Assembly (NCBI RefSeq): GCF_010994095.1
Contig: NZ_WJYO01000005.1
Span: forward strand, 400,359-464,358
Length of the DNA stretch: 64,000 bases
Source: Mumia xiangluensis
GTDB taxonomy: Bacteria > Actinomycetota > Actinomycetes > Propionibacteriales > Nocardioidaceae
Direction of reading: 5' to 3'
The position numbers were made by a program, and so were the translations under genes. Position 1 is the stretch's first letter; every line of letters begins with the position of its first letter. Shown piece by piece: positions 44,501 through 51,976 of the stretch. The notes under the pieces are model-generated. The model was given only the letters and a program-made list of their open reading frames with translations. It made no database searches and was not told where the DNA came from.

Positions 44501-46286
44501 CTACTTCCTCGGCACCGTCGACGACTGGTTCTACCACGACGTCGCGGGTATCAGCCCGTCGCAGAAGACGGGCTACCGCAACATCAGCATCGCGCCCGAG
44601 GTCACCGACACGATGCAGTGGGCGAAGGCGTCAACCAAGACGCCGTACGGCCAGGTCTCCAGCAGCTGGCGCCGCAGCGGCAATCGGCTGACGCTGGACG
44701 TCGACGTCCCGGTCGGCTCGACCGCGACCGTCCGTGTCCCCGCCGCGAACGCCGGTGCCGTCACCGAGGGCGGCCGTCCGGTCGCCGGCGCGGACGGTGT
44801 GCACGACGTCGCGTACGACGACGGCGACGTGGTCGTCGAGATCGGCTCCGGCGCGTACAGCTTCGTCTCGGACCGCCAGGCCGGGCTCGTCGGGGCGGCC
44901 TCCGAGCGCATCGGCGCACTTCGGACCGCGGCCGGTGACGTCGAGGGAGGCCGTACTGCGGTCAAGACACTGATCCGGGTGGCAGTGGCCGGCGCCGACG
45001 TGGCGACCGACCGGGCACTCGACCACGCGCAGCAGGATCGCGACGCGAAGGCGGCCGACGCGCTGCTCGTGGCGCAGCACGCGCTGCAGACGATCGACGG
45101 CCTCGTCGCGGTCGCTGGACTCTCGGACGCCGACGAGGCGACGCTGCTTGAGGCGGCCAAGGCGGCGCGCGGGTCGGTCTCGACCGCGGTGGCCGACCTG
45201 GTGGGGCTCACGTTCACGGCGTCGGGACCGACCGACGCCGTACGACCTGGTGACGAGGTCGCCGTCGCGGTGACGGCCAAGAATGCCGGAGCGCGACAGG
45301 TTCGCAACGTCACCGGCGTCGCGGTCGACCTTCCCGAGGGGTGGAAGGCCGGACCGGCGGCCTCGCTCGCCAAGGCGCTCGACGCGGGGGAGGAGAAGAG
45401 CGGTGAGTCGACCCTGACGGTCGGCGAGACGCAGCTCCCGGGCACGGAGTCGGCCGCAGTACAGGTGGGGTTCGAGATCTCGGGGGCCCGCTTCGCGGTC
45501 CGGCGGGGGTACGAGCTGACGGTGGCGTCGCAGGTCGCGCTCGACCAGGCGGCCGTCACCCCGGACGAGGTACGCCCAGGGGCAGACGTCTCCCTGTCGG
45601 CGCGGGTCAGCAACCTCGGCCGCACGGACCTCGTGGGTGCCGTCAAGGTTGTCGTGCCGGAGGGATGGGCAGCGCCCGATCCCGTGCCGGTCACGCTCGT
45701 GGGCGGCGAGTCGCGCGAGGTCTCCGTCTCGGTGGCAGTGCCGCGAGACACCGACCGTGCGCGTGCGGCAAAGACGCTCCAGGCGCAGTTCGTCCGAGGC
45801 GGCGACACGCTCGCGGACACGCGTGCGGGTGTCACGGTGGTGATCGATCCGTCGGTCGCCGACGCGCTCGACCACGTCGACCTCGGCGACGCTGCCTCGG
45901 AGCAGGCACACGGGCTCACGGCGTCGAGCTCGTCGGGGACGAGCAGGGAGGCCGGCGTCACACGCCGCTACGCGGGCCACCTCACCCCGTTCTCGCACTT
46001 CGAGTTCGACCTCGCGGTGACACCGGGTAAGGCGTTCGTGCTCCGTGCCGTCGAGACGTACGACAAGGCGCAGACCAAGCGCTACAAGGTGTACGTCGAC
46101 GGCACGGAGGTGCTCCTGCGCACGCACGTGCGCACCGCCGGCGCAGGGACCGAGACGTACGAGGTCGTCGTACCGGCCGAGCTGGCGGCCGCCGACGGGA
46201 CCGTGCGCGTGACGTTCGAGAACCAGGACGACTCGGCGTTCTACGACCCGTCGATCGCCGACGTCTGGACCCGCCCGCTCGGGTAG
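41577..46286 (+). CDS. secreted GH78 alpha-L-rhamnosidase with C-terminal NEW3-type domains
   Basis: A 1569-residue enzyme that removes terminal alpha-L-rhamnose from glycosides or polysaccharides. GTG start with CGAGGAG upstream; signal peptide ends near APAVG. The N-terminal Fn3-like domain has the GH78 pattern KPRFSWGIRTDRRDVTQTSYRIRVAT, then carbohydrate-binding beta domains (about 160-460). The (alpha/alpha)6 barrel holds the catalytic acidic residues in MFEKNGWTGDA (about 685) and SMWEHWALEARS (about 962). After the barrel come a helical region (about 1100-1200), two NPCBM-associated NEW3-type domains (FTASGPTDAVRPGDEVAVAVTAKN and LDQAAVTPDEVRPGADVSLSARV) and a final beta-sandwich. Monocistronic, with its own terminator. 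Confidence 0.93.
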   Translation: MTPPSSDPRPRDPRRVAAALTVAAALMLPALNAAPAVGTSSSQSSAKVTLADLEVEKKSAPIGIDLEKPRFSWGIRTDRRDVTQTSYRIRVATNERDLTGNKATWDSGVVKSAESANVAYDGPRLAAATHYVWRVDVVTTAGKASASSELRTGLLDEDDWAGSAWIGNARTDDAASLDMSGASWIWSSDATTGGAPGEPRAFRRAWDAPEGKTATSAEVLITADDSFRVWLNGELLGETQGAENEWQQSHLYKAALKPDRNVIAVRTTNGAGSPGGLLAKVRTTWSDGTTSVATTDATWKVSKLIPAGFEAPGFDDSAWETAKVLAPYGSGQWGNGVRPPKGKTAPAPLLRKEFSVGKNLDAATLYVAAGGYADVTLNGAPISKDVLSPGFTDYDDRAQYVGTDLTDQLEAGKNALGMELGRGFYGMTGGNVWRWESPPWHDEPVARAVLHLEYADGTTQDVVTDDSWTIHDGPTVFDDLYAGETYDARLEQDGFDTVGFDASTWTPASEVAGPKGELVNQRQQPIRVTESLPAEEITEPADGVYVVKFPRVLAGWVELGVKGPAGTTVKAQYGEKLKSDGRPNFSNNGGFQSGFQTDRFILAGTGEKESWESKFSYKGFQYLEVTGWPGDAAPPPSAFTAKAVHTDAAETGSFESSEPVMNDVHRAVVDTLKNNIHGIPTDTPMFEKNGWTGDAAVGAEMFMMNLDVHELFAKWVTDMNDTRDAEGAPLVIAPSSGNWGSWGVAPPWHSAYVMIPWWLYQYGGDSRTLRQTYDGMKTYVDLEFNRSDKGLVTNPRLGDWVSPEASPAGGNAPEDVRVSGTAYLYAMLTSMEQSAQFLGKDADAAAFAQNAAVVKKTFNERFLDAGAGYYRGSGDRGYRQTHNVLALAFGLTPDDKTADAVAASIVADVKAKGMHLNTGVLGTKYLLPVLTDHGYADVAFQLATQTSYPSWGYMTENGGTSMWEHWALEARSRGHYFLGTVDDWFYHDVAGISPSQKTGYRNISIAPEVTDTMQWAKASTKTPYGQVSSSWRRSGNRLTLDVDVPVGSTATVRVPAANAGAVTEGGRPVAGADGVHDVAYDDGDVVVEIGSGAYSFVSDRQAGLVGAASERIGALRTAAGDVEGGRTAVKTLIRVAVAGADVATDRALDHAQQDRDAKAADALLVAQHALQTIDGLVAVAGLSDADEATLLEAAKAARGSVSTAVADLVGLTFTASGPTDAVRPGDEVAVAVTAKNAGARQVRNVTGVAVDLPEGWKAGPAASLAKALDAGEEKSGESTLTVGETQLPGTESAAVQVGFEISGARFAVRRGYELTVASQVALDQAAVTPDEVRPGADVSLSARVSNLGRTDLVGAVKVVVPEGWAAPDPVPVTLVGGESREVSVSVAVPRDTDRARAAKTLQAQFVRGGDTLADTRAGVTVVIDPSVADALDHVDLGDAASEQAHGLTASSSSGTSREAGVTRRYAGHLTPFSHFEFDLAVTPGKAFVLRAVETYDKAQTKRYKVYVDGTEVLLRTHVRTAGAGTETYEVVVPAELAAADGTVRVTFENQDDSAFYDPSIADVWTRPLG

Positions 46287-46299
46287 GCCCGCAATTCGT

Positions 46300-46334
46300 G
46301 CGCCGGTCGTCGGGCGATCCTCGACGGCCGGCGC
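46300..46334 (+). terminator. stem-loop after the rhamnosidase gene
   Basis: GCGCCGGTCGTCG (46300-46312) and CGACGGCCGGCGC (46322-46334) form a 13-bp stem with one G-T wobble and a 9-nt loop, 14 bp after the stop. Confidence 0.75.
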
Positions 46335-46354
46335 GCGCCGCTGCCTCGGACCGA

Positions 46355-46360
46355 TAGGTT
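46355..46360 (+). promoter_or_regulatory. -10 box of a probable leaderless promoter (VOC gene)
   Basis: TAGGTT ends 7 nt before the ATG at 46368; no Shine-Dalgarno sequence is present. Confidence 0.4.
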
Positions 46361-46367
46361 TCCCGCC

Positions 46368-47120
46368 ATGGAGAACGCCGGGCACGTGATCGCGCTGAAC
46401 CATGTCGGCATCAGCGTCGCTGACCTCGCGGCGGCGCGCCGCTTCTGGGTCGACGGGCTGTCGGCTCGCGAGCATGGCGCCTTCGGGTGGCCCACCGGCA
46501 CGGCGCCGGCAGATGAGTCGCTCGCGACCCAGGGCACCGCCGCGGAGGTGGTGCTGCTCCGTACGGACGCCGCGTTCATGGAGCTGTTCGCGTTCTCGTC
46601 ACCCACGCCTGCGACGCGAGCTGCCGGGACTCCTGGGGTGAAGGGGCTGGTGTGGGCGTCGGCAGACCCTGACGCCTCCTACGCTCGCGCGGTCGAGGCG
46701 GGTGGTACGCCGCTGGCGGAGCGCCGCGTGACCTGTCCCGACGGCACTCCGGTGACGCTCGTCGAGGCCGACGGGCCGACCGGGCTCATCGGCGTCCTCG
46801 TGCAGGTGGTCGATGCGGACGCGAACCCGTTGCCACCGGTCCCAGGGCCGGTGGCCGTCGAGGTGCGCGGCGGGGCTGATGCCGACCCCGCACGCCCGGT
46901 CGACCTCGGCGTGAACCACCTGTGCCTCGACGTCGACGGAATCGACACCGTACGCGGGAGCATCCCCGGCATGTCCTGGCACCACGACGTCACTGAGTCG
47001 AGCGGTGGGATCGCGGCGGTCTGCTACGGCACCACCGGGGACGGCGTGCTCGTGGAGCTGCTGGAGTCACGCACGCCGGAGGCGTTCCTCTCCCGCACGC
47101 GCCTCACCCACCCGGGGTAG
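46368..47120 (+). CDS. VOC (glyoxalase/dioxygenase) superfamily protein, two modules
   Basis: A 250-residue protein with two vicinal-oxygen-chelate modules. The first starts IALNHVGISVADLAAARRFWVDGL and includes MELFAFSSP; the second, more degenerate, starts DLGVNHLCLDVDGIDTVRG and ends GVLVELLE. His near residue 11 and Glu near 70 in the first, His near 182 and Glu near 234 in the second, are the likely metal ligands. Isomerase, epimerase or dioxygenase action is possible. The 3' end overlaps the convergent membrane-protein gene by 17 bp. Confidence 0.88.
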   Translation: MENAGHVIALNHVGISVADLAAARRFWVDGLSAREHGAFGWPTGTAPADESLATQGTAAEVVLLRTDAAFMELFAFSSPTPATRAAGTPGVKGLVWASADPDASYARAVEAGGTPLAERRVTCPDGTPVTLVEADGPTGLIGVLVQVVDADANPLPPVPGPVAVEVRGGADADPARPVDLGVNHLCLDVDGIDTVRGSIPGMSWHHDVTESSGGIAAVCYGTTGDGVLVELLESRTPEAFLSRTRLTHPG

Positions 47121-48033
47121 CCGGCTTCGGCTCGGCAGCCTTGTCCGCGGCACCGCCGAGTCGGGTGAGGATGCCGAGCAGCCAGGGCTCCGAGAACCCT
47201 CCGACGAACGCGTAGACGATGCGACTCGTGGCCTGGCGCATCGCCTCGGGGGAGTCGGAACCGGGCAGGATGATGACCGACGACGCCAGCAGCGCATAGA
47301 CGAAGAGCCCGACCGCGAAGCCGACGGCCGGCTGGACCCACCACCAGGTCTGGAAGAAGAGCGCGTCGCGCAGCCGCCGCGAGTCGCGGATGCTCCGCGC
47401 GCCGGCGAGCGTGCCGCCGATCGCGCCGGCGAGGCCGCACAGGAGGACGACACCGTCGTCGTCTCCGACGACCACCGCGACCACGGTGCCGACGACCACG
47501 AGGGTCGTCAGCGCGAACCCGGCGTTACGGAGGTAGCGAGCGCGCAGCGACTGCCGGGCGCGTGCACGCCCCCGTGCCCGCTGGTGCTCGATGTGCGAGC
47601 CGAGGAGCCAGTCGCGCTTGTCCGCGTCCGGGAGCTGCTTCGGTGCCCGGGGCTCGGTCACTCGGCTCACGGCGTCGGCGACGGCGGCGGTGCTCGCCGT
47701 GCAGATCCAGAGCGTCTGCAGCTCGTCGACGAGGGCCCACGCCTGTTCCTCGGACGGCGGGTTCTTGGGCGTCGCCGTGGTCAGCCAGGCGTGCTCGCGT
47801 CGGATCGCGCCGATCCGGGTGTCGCGCAAGGTCGGATCCGATCCGACACCCGCCAGGCTCGACAGCGCCGTGAGCCGATCGAGGGCCCGCTCGAGGACCT
47901 TGCGCACCTCAGGATGAGCGCGTGACGTCCGTGCGGCCGGCTTGCGCTCGAGCAGACCGATCACCGAGCGCATCATCAGCTCGAGGTCGCTGGAGGTCGG
48001 CGGAGGGCTCGGCGGGACGGACTGCTGCGTCAC
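47104..48033 (-). CDS. membrane protein of unknown function
   Basis: About 309 residues. The N-terminal 160 are cytoplasmic and helical (DLELMMRSVIGLLERKPAAR, ALDRLTALSSLAGVG, AWALVDELQTLWICTASTAAVADAV), followed by a basic stretch and three to four transmembrane helices (LTTLVVVGTVVAVVVGD, VVLLCGLAGAIGGTLAG, WWWVQPAVGFAVGLFVYALLASSVIIL). GTG at 48033 is chosen because GGAGGAGG lies 9 nt before it; an ATG at 48087 has no spacing for a ribosome site. No family recognised. The stop lies inside the end of the convergent VOC gene. Confidence 0.75.
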   Translation of the reverse strand: MTQQSVPPSPPPTSSDLELMMRSVIGLLERKPAARTSRAHPEVRKVLERALDRLTALSSLAGVGSDPTLRDTRIGAIRREHAWLTTATPKNPPSEEQAWALVDELQTLWICTASTAAVADAVSRVTEPRAPKQLPDADKRDWLLGSHIEHQRARGRARARQSLRARYLRNAGFALTTLVVVGTVVAVVVGDDDGVVLLCGLAGAIGGTLAGARSIRDSRRLRDALFFQTWWWVQPAVGFAVGLFVYALLASSVIILPGSDSPEAMRQATSRIVYAFVGGFSEPWLLGILTRLGGAADKAAEPKPATPGG

Positions 48034-48127
48034 GGTCGACCGCCTCCTCCGGAAGCCCGGCGGCCGCGCGGCGACCGGCCTTCTCATGCTCCCGCAGCGG
48101 CGGGCCAGCGGCGCGGGTGTTGCACGC

Positions 48128-49495
48128 TCAGCCGGGTGTCCTCGCGTGTCGGTCGATGAGCTGCTTGAGAAAGCGCTCGACCACAGAGCTGGGGTGGGCG
48201 GGCGCGTCCGGGGCCGGGTCGGCGGGCGCCGCGGCCTCGTCGAGGCGGCGCTCGGCCGCGACGATCCGACCTGACGGGAGCCGCCAGGCCCAGTCGCGCT
48301 CGTCGCGATCGGGTCGGTCGCGGGCGACGGGCGTGAGGTATCCGTGCGACTTCAGCTGGTGATGGCGTCGGCACAGCGGCCAGAGGTTGCTCCCCGAGGT
48401 CGTGCCTCGTGGCCAGGGGACGCGGTGGTCGATATCGCAGCGTTCTGCCTGCGCGGTGCAGCCGGGCGCCTGACAGACGCCGTCTCGTAGGCGCACCGCA
48501 CGTGCGAGAAGGTCCGGCGCGAACCGGCCCAGGTAGGTGTGGTCCAGCATCCGGCCGGCAGAGGTGGTGAGGATGCGGTGCCAGAACAGGTTGTCGCTCG
48601 CCCGGTCGGCGAGGAGGTCACGCACGTCCTGCGCGGGGATCACCCACGCGCCGTCCGACGACACGACCGGTTCGTCCGTCGCGCCGGCCAGCGCCTCGGC
48701 GGTCATCACGACCGCCACGTCGACCGCCGGGCGTCCGGAGGGGGACTGGTCTGCAGTCGCCGCCGGGCCGGTCGCCCACGCGACGAGCAGGTCGGCGCGC
48801 TTCTGCGCGAGCGTCCGCTCGTCACGTCCCTCCTGCGGCTCGGCCCCGTCGGCGCTGTCGCTGGGCTCGGCCCCGTCGGCGCTGTCGCACAGGCGGCCGG
48901 CCTCCCGGCGCAGGCGGGCGTCGATCGTCGCGGCCTGCAGCGTCGGCAGCAGGGCCCACAGCTCGGACATGCCGTCGTCCCCGTGCCGGACCGCGACCTG
49001 TCGGTCGTCACGGCCGCGCCGGGCTCGCTCGGCGTGCGCCTCGGGCTCGGCTCGTGCGACGAACCGGCGCAGCCACGCCCGCAGCTCGCTCGCGGTGTGC
49101 GACTGCGCGTAGGCGACGGCCTTCGCGCCCAGGCGCTCGGCCGCCGCGTCGCCGTCCAGCCGACCGAGCGCTTCGGCGACCAGGTGGACTCGGTAGCCGT
49201 CGACCAGCCCGGCCCGGTGCGCGGCCCACACCGACGGCAGCCGGTCCCGCACGTCACGCACCTCGCGCAGTCGAGACTGCAGCTGTCCCTCCGACAGACC
49301 GGCCGCCACAGCGATCTCCATCCGCAGGGCGCGGACATGAAGCTGCCGCTGCAGCGCCGACTCCATCGCCGCAGCCTCACGTTGGCCAGCCTCGTCCGCA
49401 GCCAGCAACGCCGCCGACTCCGCCGCCTCAGCCGCAGCACGACACCGGGCCACCTCACGGAGGTGACCCGGATCGAGCTCGCCGACCAACGCCAT
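48128..49495 (-). CDS. DUF222 and HNH endonuclease domain protein (13E12-type repeat family)
   Basis: A 455-residue protein of a family that is multi-copy in many actinobacteria. The N-terminal DUF222 region (about 1-320) has LSEGQLQSRLREVRDVRDRLPSVWAAHRAGLVDGYRVHLVAEAL. The C-terminal HNH motif is intact: RDGVCQAPGCTAQAERCDIDHRVPWPRG, then LWPLCRRHHQLKSHGYL. Related proteins lie in Mycobacterium 13E12 repeats. Nuclease action is likely but biological role unknown. A 27-bp in-frame duplication (48837-48887) doubles the sequence DSADGAEP in the linker, so the gene has recently expanded by slippage or unequal exchange. Confidence 0.92.
   Translation of the reverse strand: MALVGELDPGHLREVARCRAAAEAAESAALLAADEAGQREAAAMESALQRQLHVRALRMEIAVAAGLSEGQLQSRLREVRDVRDRLPSVWAAHRAGLVDGYRVHLVAEALGRLDGDAAAERLGAKAVAYAQSHTASELRAWLRRFVARAEPEAHAERARRGRDDRQVAVRHGDDGMSELWALLPTLQAATIDARLRREAGRLCDSADGAEPSDSADGAEPQEGRDERTLAQKRADLLVAWATGPAATADQSPSGRPAVDVAVVMTAEALAGATDEPVVSSDGAWVIPAQDVRDLLADRASDNLFWHRILTTSAGRMLDHTYLGRFAPDLLARAVRLRDGVCQAPGCTAQAERCDIDHRVPWPRGTTSGSNLWPLCRRHHQLKSHGYLTPVARDRPDRDERDWAWRLPSGRIVAAERRLDEAAAPADPAPDAPAHPSSVVERFLKQLIDRHARTPG
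48837..48887 (-). repeat. 27-bp tandem duplication inside the DUF222-HNH gene
   Basis: The 24 bases starting GGCTCGGCCCCGTCGGCG at 48837 recur exactly at 48864, giving an in-frame period of 27 bp and two DSADGAEP copies. Confidence 0.85.
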
Positions 49496-49582
49496 ACGAC
49501 CACGCTACGGGCGACCACCGACACCCCAGAACTGCCGTGCAGACCGCGGTGCCGCCCACTACGACGACGCCTGCGCCTGCGC

Positions 49583-50548
49583 CTACGACTGCGCCTGCCA
49601 GCGGCGTGCCGCCACGAGCTCCATCACGAGCGTCTCGCTGAGCAGGCGTACGTCGTCGTCCTCGTCGCCGCGGTAGCGCACCGTCGTCGTCGCGGTCGGC
49701 AGGTCTTCGCCGACCGACACGATCGTCGTTCCGCGGGGATCGGTCCACTCGCGGACACCGTCGAGCCAGCGCGACCCGCCGAAGAGCACGAGCCGGTAGT
49801 CGGTGTTCTTCGTCAGATACACGTCGACGTGCGCCCAGTCGCCGGTCTCGCACCCGACAGCGGCGAGGCGCGGCCCCTCGCGGAGCATCAGCGCCGACTG
49901 CTGGGCCGAGCTGAACCGACGCGCCGGCGCCGCCAGGTGCGTGCCGTCCGGTCCGAGCGCCGCCGCTGTGACCGACGGCAACCACGACGCCTCGCGCTCG
50001 AGCAGGTCGGCGGAGGCCTCGGCGGCGGCGCGGACCAGCGCCACCGGCATCGGCCGACCGGTCAGCCCAGCCTCCAGCGCGAGCAGCAGTGCGAGCGTGT
50101 GCTGGTACGACCGGCACGCGACGCCACCGTGCTCGGGCCCGGCGAGCATCGGGACGACGACGTCTGCGCGCTCGGCGAGTGCGGAGCCGTCGGTGTTCGT
50201 CATCCCGACGACCCGTGCACCGGTGTCGCCGATGCGGTCGAGGGCGTCGAGCGTCTCCCGCGAGCCACCGGACGCTGACACGGCGACCACGGTCGTACCC
50301 GGTCCTGTCCGGGGGAGGAGGTCGCTGCTGGCGAGCTCGGCGACCGCCCGGATCCCTCGTGCCCGCAGTCGCGCCGCCGCCACGCTCGACGCGTAGTGGG
50401 ACGACCCCATCCCGAGGAAGACGAGGTCGGCGGTGCCGGCATCGAGTCCGACCGGTGCCCAGGGGGCGTCGGCCTCCAGCGCCGCAGCGAGCTCGGCCAG
50501 GCGGTCGGGCTTCTCGGCGAGGTCAGCGGCGAACGCGTCGGGATTCAT
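49583..50548 (-). CDS. SIS-domain sugar isomerase/deaminase-like protein
   Basis: A 321-residue protein with two SIS modules in the manner of the GlmS isomerase half and AgaS-like proteins. LVFLGMGSSHYASSVAAARLRARG, VAVSASGGSRETLDALDRIGDTGARVVGMTN are the first phosphosugar loop; RRFSSAQQSALMLREGPRLAA and LGEDLP-like strands the second. It should isomerise or deaminate an aminosugar phosphate. Start 50548 overlaps the kinase stop by 4 bp. The upstream glucosamine-kinase-like protein would supply its substrate, glucosamine 6-phosphate; this pairing is the best evidence for its role. Confidence 0.88.
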   Translation of the reverse strand: MNPDAFAADLAEKPDRLAELAAALEADAPWAPVGLDAGTADLVFLGMGSSHYASSVAAARLRARGIRAVAELASSDLLPRTGPGTTVVAVSASGGSRETLDALDRIGDTGARVVGMTNTDGSALAERADVVVPMLAGPEHGGVACRSYQHTLALLLALEAGLTGRPMPVALVRAAAEASADLLEREASWLPSVTAAALGPDGTHLAAPARRFSSAQQSALMLREGPRLAAVGCETGDWAHVDVYLTKNTDYRLVLFGGSRWLDGVREWTDPRGTTIVSVGEDLPTATTTVRYRGDEDDDVRLLSETLVMELVAARRWQAQS

Positions 50549-51846
50549 CGGTCGGACCCTTCCGTCGGGGATTCGTAGCGGTCGCGCACGGCACGGTCCG
50601 GCACGTAGCGCCAGTGAGGCAGGTGCCGGCCCGCGTACACGTACTCGCGGCACACCTGCCGCATCCGCAGCGGCGCGAGCAGCGCCTCGTCGAGCAGCGC
50701 GGCGCGACCGGCCGCAGCGAGCGTCGCACGGTATGACGCCAGGAAGGCGCCGACCACCGCCGTACGCCAGGTCTGGACGGCGTCGGCGTCGACACCGGGG
50801 GTGCGGTGCAGCACCACGTACGCGACGTGGTCGAGGCTCTGCGCCATGCCGGCCACGTCGACGGCCGCGGGCTGCGGCGCGAGGCGTTCCGCAGGTGTGG
50901 CGACGGGATTGCCGTCGAAGTCGGTGACCCGGTACGACGCGTCCGCGCCGCGCAGGACCTGGCCGACGTGGAGGTCTCCGTGGATCGGGATCAGGGGAGT
51001 GCCCGCAGCGTCGGCGAGGGCGCCGAGCTCCTCCCGGAGCGCGTCCGCGTGGGACTCGAGGCGGACGAGCTCGTCGCCGTCCATGAGCGCGAGAGCGTCG
51101 TCGAGCCCGGCGGTGGCCTCGTCGCGCCAGGCCACGGCGCGCTCGGGGTCGGCGACCGGGGGCACGGCGTCGGCGAGCCCGAGGTGCATCGCGGCGACGA
51201 TCCTGCCGAGGGTCTCGCCGGGCGCTGTCGCGGTCGTGTGGAGCGACGCGGCACCGGACGCGTACGCCCGGGCGTACGCGACTGCCCACTCCCAGCCGTC
51301 GCGGGCGTCGCGGACGAGCTCGGTCACCATCGCCACGAGCGCGAGCGGCCCGCCGGGCGCGGTCTCCCACTGCACCATGCCCCACGGCGTCGGCATCGCC
51401 TCGAACCCCGCGTCGACGAGCCGCGAGACGCGTGCGGGAGCCGGGTCGTCCCCGTCGCTCACACGCACGACCCACTTCACGACAGCGCCGCCACCGGGCC
51501 CGTGGACGATCACGGACTCGTTGGACTGGTCGACGTCGATGGCGCGCTCACTGTCGACGGGGGCGTGCTGCCAGGTGGTGAGGGTGAAGGGGTGGTCTCG
51601 ATCGCTTCGCGCCTCGACCAGCGGGGGGAGGGGCGCCTCGACCAGCGGGGGGAGGGGCGCCTCGACCAGCGGGGGGAGGGGCGCCTCGACCAGCGGGGGG
51701 AGGGGCGCCTCGACCAGCGAGAGGTGGGACACCAGCGCGAGTGCTGCGCCGTCACCCGGCAGCGCCCGCCGTACGCGGTCGCCGTCACGCACCAGCGGCG
51801 CGGCGAACCGGCGTCCGTCGGCGTCCTCGACCACCGCCAACGTCAC
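50545..51846 (-). CDS. glucosamine-kinase / maltokinase-like phosphotransferase with repeat insert
   Basis: An aminoglycoside-phosphotransferase-fold sugar kinase. The catalytic region reads PIHGDLHVGQVLR...VTDFDGNP (about 280-305), close to the actinobacterial glucosamine kinases and maltokinases; an adjoining aminosugar isomerase favours glucosamine. The N-lobe contains LVEAPLPP repeated four times (about 44-75) from a 24-bp DNA repeat, absent from normal family members. The first canonical start in frame is GTG at 51846, yet about 43 family-like codons (IDALADAVRAADPADVLPAR) continue upstream to an ATC at 51975, next to the glycosyltransferase stop. The gene may use a rare ATC start or be N-terminally compromised. 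It overlaps the SIS gene by 4 bp. Confidence 0.82.
   Translation of the reverse strand: MTLAVVEDADGRRFAAPLVRDGDRVRRALPGDGAALALVSHLSLVEAPLPPLVEAPLPPLVEAPLPPLVEAPLPPLVEARSDRDHPFTLTTWQHAPVDSERAIDVDQSNESVIVHGPGGGAVVKWVVRVSDGDDPAPARVSRLVDAGFEAMPTPWGMVQWETAPGGPLALVAMVTELVRDARDGWEWAVAYARAYASGAASLHTTATAPGETLGRIVAAMHLGLADAVPPVADPERAVAWRDEATAGLDDALALMDGDELVRLESHADALREELGALADAAGTPLIPIHGDLHVGQVLRGADASYRVTDFDGNPVATPAERLAPQPAAVDVAGMAQSLDHVAYVVLHRTPGVDADAVQTWRTAVVGAFLASYRATLAAAGRAALLDEALLAPLRMRQVCREYVYAGRHLPHWRYVPDRAVRDRYESPTEGSDR
51609..51728 (-). repeat. 24-bp minisatellite, four identical units plus one degenerate, inside the kinase gene
   Basis: Units of 24 bp, starting GCGCCTCGACCAGCGGGGGG, occupy 51609-51632, 51633-51656, 51657-51680 and 51681-51704 without a mismatch. 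A fifth copy at 51705-51728 differs at three bases. The left flank 51591-51622 (GGTGGTCTCGATCGCTTCGC then GCCTCGACCAGC) is an imperfect palindrome like the REP-type hairpins dispersed in Nocardioidaceae-like genomes. The period is 8 codons, so copy-number changes keep the reading frame. Confidence 0.92.
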
Positions 51847-51976
51847 CGCCGGCGACAGCGGCGTCGACGCGACGAGCGTGAGCGGGCCGCGGACCCTGCC
51901 TGCCTCCGCTGCGTGTCGTGCAGGGAGGACGTCGGCGGGATCCGCGGCTCGTACGGCGTCGGCGAGTGCGTCGATG

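Noticed and set aside
51609..51728. Short CRISPR array
   Set aside because: The 24-bp units are directly adjacent with no spacers and are in frame inside a kinase gene; this is a minisatellite.
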